Positions 23,647-34,979 of a stretch of DNA of 64,000 nucleotides are shown here, piece after piece. The notes under the pieces were generated by a model. That model saw only the letters and a program-made list of their open reading frames with translations, searched no databases and was not told the origin of the DNA. Where the stretch lies: the NCBI GenBank assembly GCA_026545225.1, contig CM048846.1:20706001-20770000 (forward strand), in the 5' to 3' direction. How positions within the stretch are numbered: position 1 is the first letter of the stretch; each line of letters opens with the position of its first letter. Position numbers and translations under genes: made by a program. Source of the DNA: Cornus controversa. Taxonomy: Eukaryota > Streptophyta > Magnoliopsida > Cornales > Cornaceae.

Positions 23647-24043
23647 TGTTTTGTTTGATGGGAAGGAAGGAAGAGGGGTGGAGAGAAGATGGGAGAGAAT
23701 AAGTAAATTTCGTTTGTTTGGTAGAGAGGATGTAAAGAGTGAAGAGAAAACAAGATGGATGAATCATTCTTTCTCTTTCACAAATTTTCATCCCTCCAAA
23801 TTTGGACGGAAGAGAGGAAAGAAGAAAGGTAAGACTATTATAAATGTTTTAAATTACAAAACTTTTCATAATTTTGTTCTTTTCTTTCCTAACAAACAAA
23901 GTAAAATATTATTTCACATTATCTTCTCTTCCATCCAACCAAACAAAAAGAGGGAATAATACAATATCTTCCCTAGGAATGTCTCATCCATCCCTTATTC
24001 TCTCCCTTCCATCCAATTTTTTTCCTTCCTACCAAACAGAGCA
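23647..24043. mobile_element. Harbinger/Tourist-like MITE, 397 bp, TTA duplication
   Basis: Ends are TGTTTTGTTTGATGGGAAGG and the complement of TGCTCTGTTTGGTAGGAAGG, with TTA on both sides. TIRs ending in a TGTTTGG-type word plus a 3-bp TTA/TAA duplication are the signature of Tourist-type MITEs mobilised by PIF/Harbinger transposases. The inner parts of both arms are also complementary (GGAGAGAATAAG repeats), so it can fold back. No coding capacity. Confidence 0.75.
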
Positions 24044-25616
24044 TTAGGTTTGCCAATCATTATCTATTATATATTGATTTATGTATCCATCGACTAATCT
24101 TCTTGGTTAGAGTTTTCGTTCTAAATAACATTGTTCATATATAATTTCAGAGGCACCGAGTCAATTTTTGTATCAACAATAGTGCTACGGGGCCTCTTAC
24201 AACACTTCATAGTCTTACACTTTACTGGATATTTCTTGAGAGTGACTCTAGAGAATTCAAACTCTCGACTTCTACGATGTGTAGGATGTTTTTGCTTAGG
24301 GTTGTAACTCTTGACCTTTGACCAGCCAAAGTCAGTTCCAATTTTTGTGTTTGGATTAATTTTTTTACAAAGGCGACAAATATAATAGAATACTGAAATG
24401 AAATCCCATTTGTTGGGTCAGGAATAAATTTTCAGATGCTAAATCGGTTGGGTTTGTTGCTGGATTCACACATGTGCGTATATACACTTCTGAGAGAGAG
24501 AGAGGGGCAAGGATAGTCTTGTCCAAATAAAATTGATTGAAATGGTCATTTGGTTGGGGAAAAAGCATCCCTCCTAACCGCTGATATTTTATCTATCCAA
24601 AATTGGCCGGAAGAGAGGAGGGAAAGAATGAAAGATTGACCTAGAATTATCTCATACTTACATTGACCAGATCTATTTACAAAATGACTTATTTTCGTCC
24701 CAATAAAAAAATTTTGGACTTCTTTTTTTTCCCAGTAAATACCTAAGTACATGAACTCTGTTATCAAAACACCCAATAACTTATATATGGAGATAGATTA
24801 CTTCATACACATGAAAATTGCATAATTGATCAATTTTATTAATAAATAGATTACTTCATACACTAATTACAGATGATTCATTAAAATAATACTCCACCAA
24901 TTAAATAATATAGTTGTAAATTGATTGGCCACCATTTACAAACAATAACCTCACAAGAGGTTCAGTATGTCTATTTAATACACATTTTTCACACGTACTT
25001 TCCAAAGGCCAAAATATAGAAAACAATTTAAAGGTAGATGAAAACACAGAGAATGAATTCAATAGAACACACATTAATGGGAATCCTTAATAAAGAACAT
25101 CAAAAATAGGATTCCTTTTCTGCTCAAAGTAATATTACAAAGTTCCTAGTACTTGTTATACCACAATATATGGTCATGTAATGACAAGGATTACCTAAGC
25201 TAACACACATTACCACTACATGATTAAAGAAAATTTGAAGTGCATTTAATGAATCCAGTAGGTAGGACTACTGAAGAATGAAGCTGTCTGCTTAAAAAAT
25301 GCTCTGTTGAAATGAAAAATGTGTGTTAACTATCTCAACAAGGACAAGCTTATACAAGAGTGGGCATAGCTTCCAAGATATTAATACCTTATGAATAGTG
25401 TAATGATGAAGGAAAGTCCAATATTTCTTCTTTTTGCCCACATACCATCTTATATCTTTGCTTGATCAGTAAATCAATCACTAGAATTGAACTGACAATC
25501 ACAAGTCTCTTACACTGAAAGAATGATAAGCCAAAATCATTGAGCTCAGTATAAACCCACTTTGCATGAGATTGCAGGCACCTGGAACTCTTTCTGTAAA
25601 TCTGGAACCATGCAAT
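24044..25616. other. Intergenic, 3' flank of the dihydrouridine synthase
   Basis: AT-rich sequence. Short frames at 24365-24568 and 24546-24776 show no features. A small duplication of AGATTACTTCATACAC occurs near 24796 and 24847. The last few hundred bases before 25617 should hold the 3' untranslated region of the minus-strand gene. Confidence 0.5.
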
Positions 25617-28600
25617 TCATGCATCAATTCCATTTGCAGAAATTCTTCCTACATGGGAGTCCTTCACGTAAAGCGGTATCCTCACCCCCAGCTCCCTTAG
25701 CCGATCGATCATGCCATAAAGAAATTCAAAAGTGAGTTTGGATTGTGCATTAAGATCCTCTCTTACATGTGGTTGGATCTTGAACCACTCTCCCAACATC
25801 TTGTGCACATGAGAACGGATAATTCTCCAGGGTACAGGATATTTTTCACAAAGTTTCAAATACTCTACCAATAAATCAGCCTGGTCCAATTTTCCATCTT
25901 CATTGCTTTCTTCACTGCCTAGTACCCATTCATTGGTTTGAAATCCAGCAAAGAGAGCCGGATTCTCCAGGAGAGACTCTGCTGAAAGCACCCCATCAGC
26001 TCCTGTCTCTTCCAAACAACTCTGGACATCATCCACGTGTCGTATATTCCCATTAGCAAGGACTGGGATTCTGACGGCATTTTTAACAGCATTGATGGAA
26101 CTCCAGTTGGCTCTGAATTTCTTCCCATCTTTTTCATCTCTTGTTCGGCCATGGACAGCTAAAAGAGAGCAGCCAGCATCCTCCAGCATTCTAGCATAGT
26201 TTATTGTATCTTGTAAATTTGGGAAGACTCTAATTTTGCAAGAGACAGGAACATTGAGGTTGAGAGCCAGTTTTTCTACTAAGGACTTGACAAGAGGAAG
26301 ATTATCCATTAGGAAAGCTCCATAGTTCCCCCGCCGAGCAATGCGCTGAGGACACCTGTACATAAAGTACACAAGTAAAACATATAAAGCTATTGAAATC
26401 AGTAATCACCACGTCAAAAGTGCATGAAGAAATGAGTGCACAGGAACAGAAATTTATAAAAGTCCATTGTGATGCACCATGCATGTGACAGGGAAAACAA
26501 AATCCCAGAGCATCAGAGAACTATCATTTTTGTACAGTGTGACAGTTGATACTCTGTGAATGCTGATGCTAAATGCAAAACAGCATATAGTGCGAATTAT
26601 TAACAGCACAAGCTAAATGCAAATCAGTAATTGCTCGTCGTTGAAATGTCCAGACAAACCTAATATTTTTAGTTTTTGTGAAACTAAGTCAAGTGCATCT
26701 TGTCTACTGATATTACCTTCATGTCAAGAATACAAAAATGCGGAGATATTCATAAAATATATTTCTATAGTAATAGAACTTTTGGGGGGATGGGAGGAGT
26801 GAAATGTGTAACAAGAAAAAAAAAAATTTAAGTGAAGAATTTGTGTTAGCAAAGCATAAGCAACAATGAACACACCACCATTCAACAGTCACTTAGGAAG
26901 CACAAATACGGATACGGAACAGGGGTACAATACGACAAATCAAAAAAAAAATAGAACATAGATACAACAAAGATACGTGAAAAATAATAATATAAATTAT
27001 TATTATATATATAAATAATAATTTTTGCTCATTTTATTATTATGAATGAAATAACTAATTATGAGCTTAGAGCTAGATTTTTGTTGTTTTTATTTTCTAA
27101 ATTTTTATGGTATTTCTGTAATTAACCAATATTATATTTTAAAATTGTATTGAAATTACATTCTTCAAAAGAAAAATAATTATAAAACTACCCTACCGTG
27201 TTCTGAAAGTGTCTCAAACGTATCATCGCGATTTCCTCGCCGTGTCCATCCCATGTTCAACCAAAAATAAATAAATCAAATTTCAGGACACTTCTAGCTG
27301 TGTTCCACGCATATCCGTGTGTCCAGCACCGCCATCGGGCTCAACTGATTTATTCGTGGTCTCAGCTCGGGCTTGACCCTGGATCGTGAAGAGCTCGAAA
27401 AGTTGAGCTCGAGCTCGGTTCGTCAATATTTTGAAAAGCTTAGGCTCGGCTCATTTGAGCTCATGTTCAAGATTGTTTTAGCTTGTTCATGAACTCATAT
27501 GAGTCTACACAAGCCTATCTTCACGAGTTTACGTTCATGAACCTATATTTATGAACGTGTTCACAAGCCCTATACGAGTCTACGCGAGCTTATGCTCAGG
27601 AGTCGAGTCCAATATTATTCAGGATCGGCTTGTTTAGTAAACAAGCCTAGAAACCAAGCTCGAGCTTGACTCGTTTTCTTAGTGAAAGAGCCCGAGCCGA
27701 GCCTTAAACGAGCTGAACCCAAGCGGTTCATTTGCAGCCCTAACCGCCACGACACCCCTAAGAGAAGTGTTTGTGCTTCCTAGATAACCACTTGCTAGTT
27801 TAATATTATGATAATTATATAAATGAAAAACTTATGATTAGTATAATTATCAGAAAAAGAAAATCACATTTAGTATCATCTAGATTGTTTCAATAACGAT
27901 TGATAATGTATTGATGTATTAATCGATATGTTCATTGCAAAGTGAGGCAATGATCTTAACACATAAAACAATACTAACACTGGACAAAATCAGATGTGTT
28001 GGCATAGATCTCAACAATATTTAAGACAATGTTATAGAGAGAGACGCGAAAAAATATTTTGACAAAGGTAGGCACGAGACTCGGAAAATATTAATTTGTA
28101 TTCCTTCAAATATGTTATTTTTCCTTTCGAGGCTAGAGCAAGTTTCTGGTTTGTATTTGGATTTTTAAATCAATGCAGAAGTTAAACATGATCCCACTGT
28201 CTCGAGTTCTTTAATTTTTATGCCTGCATTTGACAGACAATTTACCTTTCCAACTCCTATGGTAGAACTTATCAAATTTTTTTGCAGCATTTGGCCAATT
28301 TACAAACCATACTTATAAAAATATTAACCGGTTGTCTAACCAAATTCTTATGTCAAACTTTTCCGATTTGGCTAAAGATTCCAAACTTTTGGCCAAATTT
28401 TTTTTCTCATTCTATTTTAAATTCAGTCATCCATTTTGAATCCAAATTTGCATGATTTTTTGGTGAATTTTTTAACATGGACTAGAGCATGTGTTAACAA
28501 GAATTATTGGTAAAATGGTCAATGGTATAATCTGTTAAGGAGTGTTTACACAAATATTATAGATATATCAATAATATAAAAGATCACAAAAGTTCCGCGC

Positions 28601-31600
28601 ATGTAAATTGGAGACTGAGAAATCTGTATTGAGATATCTATACTAGTAAATTTGATATGTGATTCTATAAATGATGGAGATTAGGATGAAACTTGTTAGG
28701 TTGACTCAAATTCCTATCGTGATTAGGTTTCTATTATAGAGTTATTAGGTAATTTCTTAATAGGCAAGTCTTGGTCTCAAGGAATGAAAATACTTGTTAG
28801 GCAAGTTTTGGGCTGTAAGGAATTGTAATCCTAGTCTACCAAGGAATTGAGTTTTGGGCTCTATAAATAGTTACCTATGTTATAAGTTGAGATAAATGAG
28901 AAGAAATGAGGCAATACTCTCATTGTATTTGAGAGGTTACTCTCATTGTTTTGAGAGGGCAACTCTTGCGTAGAGGTAATACTCTCATTGTTATTGAGAG
29001 GACACTTAGAGAAAAAATTCTTGTTTAGAATTTGTAATTTCCTTTTGAGTGAGATTGGGTGTACAAGGGTTAAGGGTTGAGAGTTGAGCGTACTCTTGAT
29101 ACAATTCTTCAACTTGTATTGTTGCAATGCATATAGTGAAATCGGGCTCTCCATGGACGTAGGCTTGTTTTGCCGAACCACGTATAATTCTTGGTGTGTT
29201 CTTGCAAATTTCTTCGTGCTTGTTTACTTATCATCACATCGTAATATTTGGTGGTTCGTGATTGGGGGCTTATTTCTCAACAAAACTCATACGCACATTC
29301 AGCATCTATAGGTGCAAGGGATGGATTTTAGTTTTTTTTTTTTTTTTAGTATCTTCTTATTTTTAGGGATTTTTAATATTTATCTATTGGTTTATTTAGA
29401 AACTTTTCTTGCTCAGCGTTTGCCAATACAAGGTCTTTTCTGTTTCCTTATTTATTTATTTTTTTGGGAAAAGTATACAGTGCCTTTAATATAATGGATT
29501 CTCTAGTCTTCATTTATTATTGAAAAGGTAACAAACCTTTTTGTTCATTTTTTAAAAACCTATTCAGGTACTAGTTTGATATCCCATCCTTAAATCTGTA
29601 ATTGACCATTGTTAGAGTCCGCGTTGACCTTGATCGATGCTTGGGAGGGTGTTCAGTGCGGCCCCCAAGTTAGAGATGTGTGGAAGACTGCCCGACTCTG
29701 TTTGTAGTGGGCCTTGCGGAGGGATAGAAATAGGAGATCCTTTGGTGGGGTGGAGTCTCCTTGGAGGGTATTTAGATTTTCTGTGCTTAGTTCACTATTC
29801 TTTTGGGTTCAGGGGTCAAATTGTAAATCTTTGGAGATTCTTTTGTCTTGTGTGATAGCTTGAGGCTATTGGTTTTAGTCTGTGTAGTTGTTCTGAATGG
29901 CACCCCCAATTTGGGCGCTCTTTAATGTATACTTATTAAAAAAAACTGTAATTGACCATGAGCTGTGATGAGCACATGGTTTCATGTGCGTAGTTTCAGT
30001 CCAAAAGGGTCTACTACCAATCAAGAATACATACACCTTCATTCAGAAGTCTAATGGGATTATTATATTTTATTTGATTTTGTTGTTGTTTCGTGACTTT
30101 TGTCATATTTCCATGTAAATTTTAAGAGACAGGATTCAAGATTTATGGAAGTATTTTATGAGTTTTAGTAATGGCATAGGGTATGTTTAGTTTCGTTCTT
30201 AAGAAAACAGTTTCAAAGAACTACAAAAGATTGTTATCTAAAATTGGATCTTTTTCAAAAAATTGACGATTGCATTAATTCTTGAACTGTCTTTTGTTTT
30301 TCTGTTATCTGAGATTAAAACATTTCTGTTCTTAGAAATTGAACCAAACAGTGCCTTTGATTTGTAGAAACTTTTCCACTCATTACTCATTAGTTTAGGC
30401 ACTTTTTCAGTCATTATTAACAAAAGTCTGATAAAAATCAAGCATGGACTTCTTGTCAGCCAAATACTATTTTGCAAGAACAATATTTTCTATGGGGGCA
30501 CTGCTAGTGCCACATACATTTTAACCAGCAGTGAACATGGGAAATACATCAAATTCTTAGAGAGAGCCACAAACACACGGGTGTAACATTTTGGATGACA
30601 CTTAAATTGCAGCACTATTAAATACCAATAGAATTCTACCATGCAAGTCTAAGCAAGAGGTAAAGTCAAAAAAGTTACCCCAAATTGATGTCGACATAAT
30701 CACAATATGGTTCCACTCGTCGTGCTGCTTCCAACAAAGTGTCTGGATCATTTGCACAGAACTGGACAAATAATGGGCGATCATCCTGCAACGTAATCAA
30801 ATTTAGAGAGGTTTGGAGAGGAGTGAAGATTAGTGCATTATGGAATGTAAATATAAAATAAAACCATAAAAAAGCGAGGAATGGATCTCAACTGCAATCA
30901 CAAACAAAGAAGTAAACCATATAAAACTAAAAAAAATAAAATCATATTCAAAGTTCTGATGAGTAAGTTTCACTTGGATGTGTAATAGTCAATTATGGGG
31001 CATTTTAACATTTCCTATTTTGAGCAATAGGTGAAAAAGAGACCAAAGGAAGGACTCATTGAACAAGTGAAACAATATTCCTACAGAGTTCAACTGGTGC
31101 ACTGATGTCATCATATTGAAGCAAATGAAACACTAAAACAACAGTTCAGGCCAAATCCTTAGCAAAAGAGAAAAGACAGCTTCTAAGATGTTTTATGCTA
31201 GTTCAGTTTACCAAGACTTGCACTGGCCAAGAATTGATGATAGCTCATATCTCACACTATGGATCTATGTTTTTATTTATTTTACTTTTTTGGCAGGTAT
31301 GTATTAAGGCTGAGATAATGATACCTACTAGCTCCAGACAGGTGGAGTGATCACCGGATAGCTGAGTATGGAATCCCAAATACGTCAGTGGCAACAGAGG
31401 GAAACAAAAGTTTTGAATTTTAACAAAATATGGCACATTTCCAAAAAAAAAAAGGAATGATCAAACAACAATCACATGTTGAGTGGAAAAGCCCGACTGC
31501 TTAACAAAAAGGAGAACAAATTACTGAACAAAGTAGCATTACATAAAACCAAATCAGTGTGGAGCGGGTCCTGACAAATGGTATCAAAGGCAAGCCCCAG

Positions 31601-33684
31601 CCGGAATATGGGAGAAGCGTGCACAAGCCCATGAAGGCCAGGCCAACGAGGACGCTGGTTTGTCAAGACCTGCCCCACATTGTGAATATGCTGTCTGCTT
31701 TGCATCCTCTTGGCGCTCACGATTTTCAAAGCACGTCTAACTAAGTAGGACCCCCACTAAGTGCCATCAACTTCTCCCCCAGTCACAAAGTGGATTTAGT
31801 TTCCTAATTTACATAGGATTCCTATATTGGCAATAAATATGGGGTTATAATTAGTTTGGGCATAACTTCTGATATCTCTACAATCTAGTGAGAAAATTTA
31901 TAAATTTTTAGAGAGAGAAGGCTTTGAGATCCTATTTAGGGTTTTCGTTAGAGCATTCTATATATATTATGAAGAGATCCAAAGTAAGGAGCAGGATGGA
32001 GACAATCAAACAAAGTATTAACTGAACAAATTTGAAGATCATGGAATGAAAAACCATGGAGAGCAAGCATGTGGGTGATCAAGTTTGTTGACGTCACAGA
32101 TCGTGGAGGATCTTTTGATGCGAGACTATTTAAACTAGTGTGTAATACTTTTCTCATGGTGGATTGTTCATGACTAGACTAGATCCCACGGTTTCACTTT
32201 TTAGGGTTTTCCATGTAACAAATCTTGTGACTTAGCTTTACTTTTTTTTTTTTTATAAGTAATGTCTTTCTTTTACTTTATTAACTGCTTTAAGTGTTTG
32301 TGATGATATTGAGACACAAGTAGGAGGCAGTGCAAAAGTACCACCTTCTACTTCATAGAATGGGTTGCAGATAATACCAATAGGAGATAAAATCGATTAA
32401 AAATGGTTTGCCATGTGTAGGTACGTCCGACCAAATAAGTGTAAAAGTGGCAAGCTCCTTATTGAATGTAATGTGGAGGGAATTGGAAGACCCAAAACTA
32501 ACATGAGTTGATATATAGTTAGGGAAATTATGAGATCATTTGGTTTAGCTAAGGTTATAGCTTTAGATAGATACGTGTAAGTTGTAACCAACTAAAATAC
32601 TTGGAAAAAGGTTTTGTTGAGTTGAGTCCAACTCCATAAAGTAGTATTCTACCAAGAGGATCCGCAAGCTGAAACTATGAGGAAATGTGTGGCATTTAAC
32701 CTATATGATGCAATCTCGTATTGTAATTGGATCAATACAGTGAAACTAACAAGCAACATGCCCCACTCCTCCATATTCATAACAGACTAACAGTTACCCT
32801 CTGCTGACCTTCCTTAACGTGATGGGGTACTGACTTTCATACATGTGTTGTGTGGTTGTCGTTACTTATCAGCTTGTCTGCACCAACCATACCTTGATTC
32901 GGGGTCGATTTCTTGTATCAGAGCAAATTATATATGTGTGTGTGTATGTGTGTGTGCGCCTTTCAAAATCCTAGTTTCTTGATGCCAAATGTTCATTTTG
33001 CTCCAAAAATTCACCCAAATTGACCGTGTTTTCCGCTTGTATTTCTGTCTTTTGTCTTTGCAAAAATCAGAAAGCAGTGTTTTGAAAAGTGCATTTGAAC
33101 AGGAGCATTGATTAAAAAAGGAAGAAAAAAAATCCATTAAATCAGCAACTTAACAAGTGAATAAAATTAATTCACATCTGTACAGTAATAACAGACATTG
33201 CTCAAGTTTCTCAAAGCACAGACAACATAAAGTGAAGAAATTAATTAAAATAAATTGTTCCAATTATGTAATTAGGTAATTACATAAGCACATATATGTA
33301 TTAATGTATAGGTATAGCATGTACCTTGCAAGTAGTGAACTCTTGCGATCGATACTTCTCATTCTCGGTGAATATGCGAGAGTGAAGCATAGGCGTATAA
33401 GCAGCCTCAGCTCCATACTTGCGACACAGCATCCGAAAAGGGAGCTCCGAATTGTCAACCATCGGAGCCACAATCAGCTTGGGCTGACCCAGCTTCTTCC
33501 AGTGAGCCCACGCTCTCTCGATCCGCGACTCGCCACTCAAGTACCGACTCGGACTACCCAAAGAAGAAGATTGTTGTTCATGTTCGTATTGTTCTTGTTG
33601 CTGTCGTTGCAGGTGGTCGGAGCAGAGACTGTCGTCGAGGTCTTCTGAAGGAGTTACGGTTTCGGAAATGGAAGAGTAGGCCAT
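25617..33684 (-). CDS. tRNA-dihydrouridine synthase (Dus family, DUS1-like), three exons
   Basis: The predicted enzyme reduces uridine to dihydrouridine in tRNA D-loops using FMN and NAD(P)H. Exons: 33684-33325, 30785-30679 and 26355-25617; introns of about 2.5 and 4.3 kb have GT-AG ends and phases that join cleanly, giving 401 residues. Visible Dus features are APMVDNSELPFR (FMN barrel start), VQFCANDPDTLLEA, DINLGCPQ with the expected catalytic Cys157, GNYGAFLMD, CKIRVFP, VHGRTRDEKDG (residues about 223-233), VLANGNI and GADGVLSAE. The C-terminal helical region contains PVPWRIIRSHVHKMLGEWF. Length and exon-encoded order fit plant DUS1 (16/17-type) enzymes. The start is the first in-frame ATG; an open, ATG-less frame continues upstream to 33840. 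All catalytic features are intact, so the gene is probably functional despite intron-borne transposons. Confidence 0.93.
26894..27783. mobile_element. TIR element with TAGGAAGCACAAA ends, interrupted by a hAT element
   Basis: Left end TAGGAAGCACAAATACGG and right end complement TAGGAAGCACAAACAC form inverted repeats. The interior (TACCGTGTTCTGAAAGTGTC, CCGTGTCCATCCC) resembles a common plant repeat rich in CGTGTC words. A diverged partial relative lies at about 44700-44945. A 407-bp hAT-like element is inserted at 27335. No target duplication is evident and the superfamily is not assigned. Confidence 0.6.
27335..27741. mobile_element. Non-autonomous hAT element nested in the TIR element
   Basis: The right end read in complement is AGGGCTGCAAATGAACCGC, a well-known plant hAT-type terminus. 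The left end is TCGGGCTCAACTG, so the terminal match is short and imperfect. The flanks are CACCGCCA (27327-27334) and AACCGCCA (27742-27749), an 8-bp duplication with one difference. The interior is rich in GAGCTCGAGCTCG words. No coding capacity. Confidence 0.65.
28694..29282. mobile_element. Solo LTR, 589 bp, with 5-bp target duplication AAACT
   Basis: Begins TGTTAGGTTGACTC and ends TTTCTCAACA (canonical TG...CA with TGTT/AACA). It is flanked by AAACT at 28689-28693 and 29283-29287. A TATA box (CTATAAATAG at 28860) sits where expected, and a U5-like CGAACCACGTATAATTC follows. No internal retrotransposon sequence is present, so the element was probably reduced by LTR-LTR recombination. Lineage is probably Copia, inferred from length and style. 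Confidence 0.85.
29610..29945 (+). mobile_element. 5'-truncated non-LTR retroposon (LINE tail), 14-bp target duplication
   Basis: It is flanked by identical CTGTAATTGACCAT at 29596-29609 and 29946-29959. The 3' end is TTTAATGTATACTTATT followed by an A-rich tail. These are the marks of target-primed reverse transcription. The 336-bp body has no RT motif and may be the 3' untranslated region of an L1-type LINE; a SINE is less likely, as no tRNA-like A/B boxes were seen. Confidence 0.8.
30786..33324 (-). other. Intron 1 of the dihydrouridine synthase, with retroelement remnants
   Basis: A 2.5-kb intron between the GTACATGC donor at 33324 and the TTGCAG acceptor at 30786. Two stretches resemble primer-binding sites of LTR retrotransposons (ATGGTATCAAAGG near 31577; TTGTATCAGAGC near 32913), and 31740-32260 has LTR-like promoter and leader character, but no LTR pair was found. 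A possible LINE tail in complement lies near 31270-31400. Treated as degenerate repeat DNA. Confidence 0.45.
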
Positions 33685-33840
33685 GAATGGGTTGCTTGGA
33701 GAGAGAGAGTAGATCTGAGAAAAGAATTGTGTCTGGCGAAGAGAGAGAGAGTGGCGGTGGTGGAGGGGAGAGAGTGGCTCATGAGGAGGCGATGGGAACG
33801 GCGAAGCAACCCATCGCCGCCATTGAGCTGCGGTGGCCAA
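33685..33840 (-). other. In-frame ATG-less extension ahead of the dihydrouridine synthase
   Basis: The frame of exon 1 stays open for at least 52 codons upstream of the chosen ATG, with no ATG of its own. The translation is rich in Ser, Pro, His and Arg and nearly free of acidic residues (SLSLRQTQFFSQIYSLS), like an organelle-targeting peptide. An out-of-frame ATG (GCGGCGATGG context) lies inside it and ends quickly. It could be 5' leader, a non-AUG-initiated isoform, or a frame whose ATG was lost. Confidence 0.4.
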
Positions 33841-33884
33841 GTGGTGTAAAACCTCGTGTTGTGTTTGATAAGTAGGTCTGGTTT

Positions 33885-34940
33885 GGGTGGGTTAGATCCG
33901 ACCCAGTTTGAACGAGGGATGATGTTATATTGTTATGCATACCTGTCGGATTCAAACCGGAACTCCACTCATTCCATCCGAAATGGAAAAGAATTATACG
34001 CCATCCGATTCATATCGGATCTGATAATCACAATCTTATACATTTATCTAGTATAAATGTGGTCGGTTTGATTTTGTATTATTTTTTATTGTATTTCATA
34101 TTGCCTCTAATATTTAATATTTTGTAAAATCATTCTAATTAATCCATCGTGTACAAGTTTTGTCCCTTCCCATCTGCACAAACAACTCTCTCTATTTAAT
34201 AATAATAATTTGATGAATAATTTCTAATTAAATTCATATCCAATTTACTGTGTATCGGATCAATTCGATAAAATCGATTTTTGTTCATTGAAAATTTATT
34301 AAATGAAAATAGGAAAAAATTTAGATTACTTAAAGTTCGGAAAAAAAAAATCAATTTCTAAAATAAAAGATGGAAGGTTCAAGTTTGTGGTTACATGAAT
34401 TTCTTGTCAAAGTTAAGAAAATACTTTCTAAATAATGTTTTGATTATTTTTTCACCAAATGTACACCAATCGAATGATATATAATATATATAAAATATAC
34501 TATAATTTACTTATTACTATTATTAGGGTAAATTATGTTAACAGTTTGTGATTAAACAAAATTCCATGGGCTAGTTTGAAAATGGACTCTTCGAGTTGTT
34601 TTTTTTGTTCCCTGAGAATTGAGTGGTCTGGTTTCTTTCCTGGATTCTCTTGTGATGTGATGATGCCCTCAAATACTCTTCACATGCACACACACTCTCT
34701 CTCCCCCTCTGCAAATGTAGATTTACTGTAGTGAGGGAGTTGAGAAAATGAAGATGGATTGGATTTTGATGCCAAAATTGCCTTTCATCTTGGCTCCAGC
34801 AAAATTTCTTCCAGTAGCCCGGCCCAGCCCAATAAGAGGATGGGGAGGGCTTGGGTATAGAGTTCAGCCTATGGCCCGGCCCACCAGCCCACATGCTTTT
34901 TTTTTTTTTTTTTCGAGTAGCTCCCAGTCCATTACACTCA

Positions 34941-34979
<39 letters not shown>

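Larger units (their letters stand above)
26356..30678 (-). other. Intron 2 of the dihydrouridine synthase, transposon-rich
   Basis: A 4.3-kb intron between the GTAACTTT donor at 30678 and the TGTACAG acceptor at 26356. It contains a TIR element with a nested hAT element, a solo LTR and a truncated retroposon, each listed separately. The rest is AT-rich with no gene. Confidence 0.85.
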
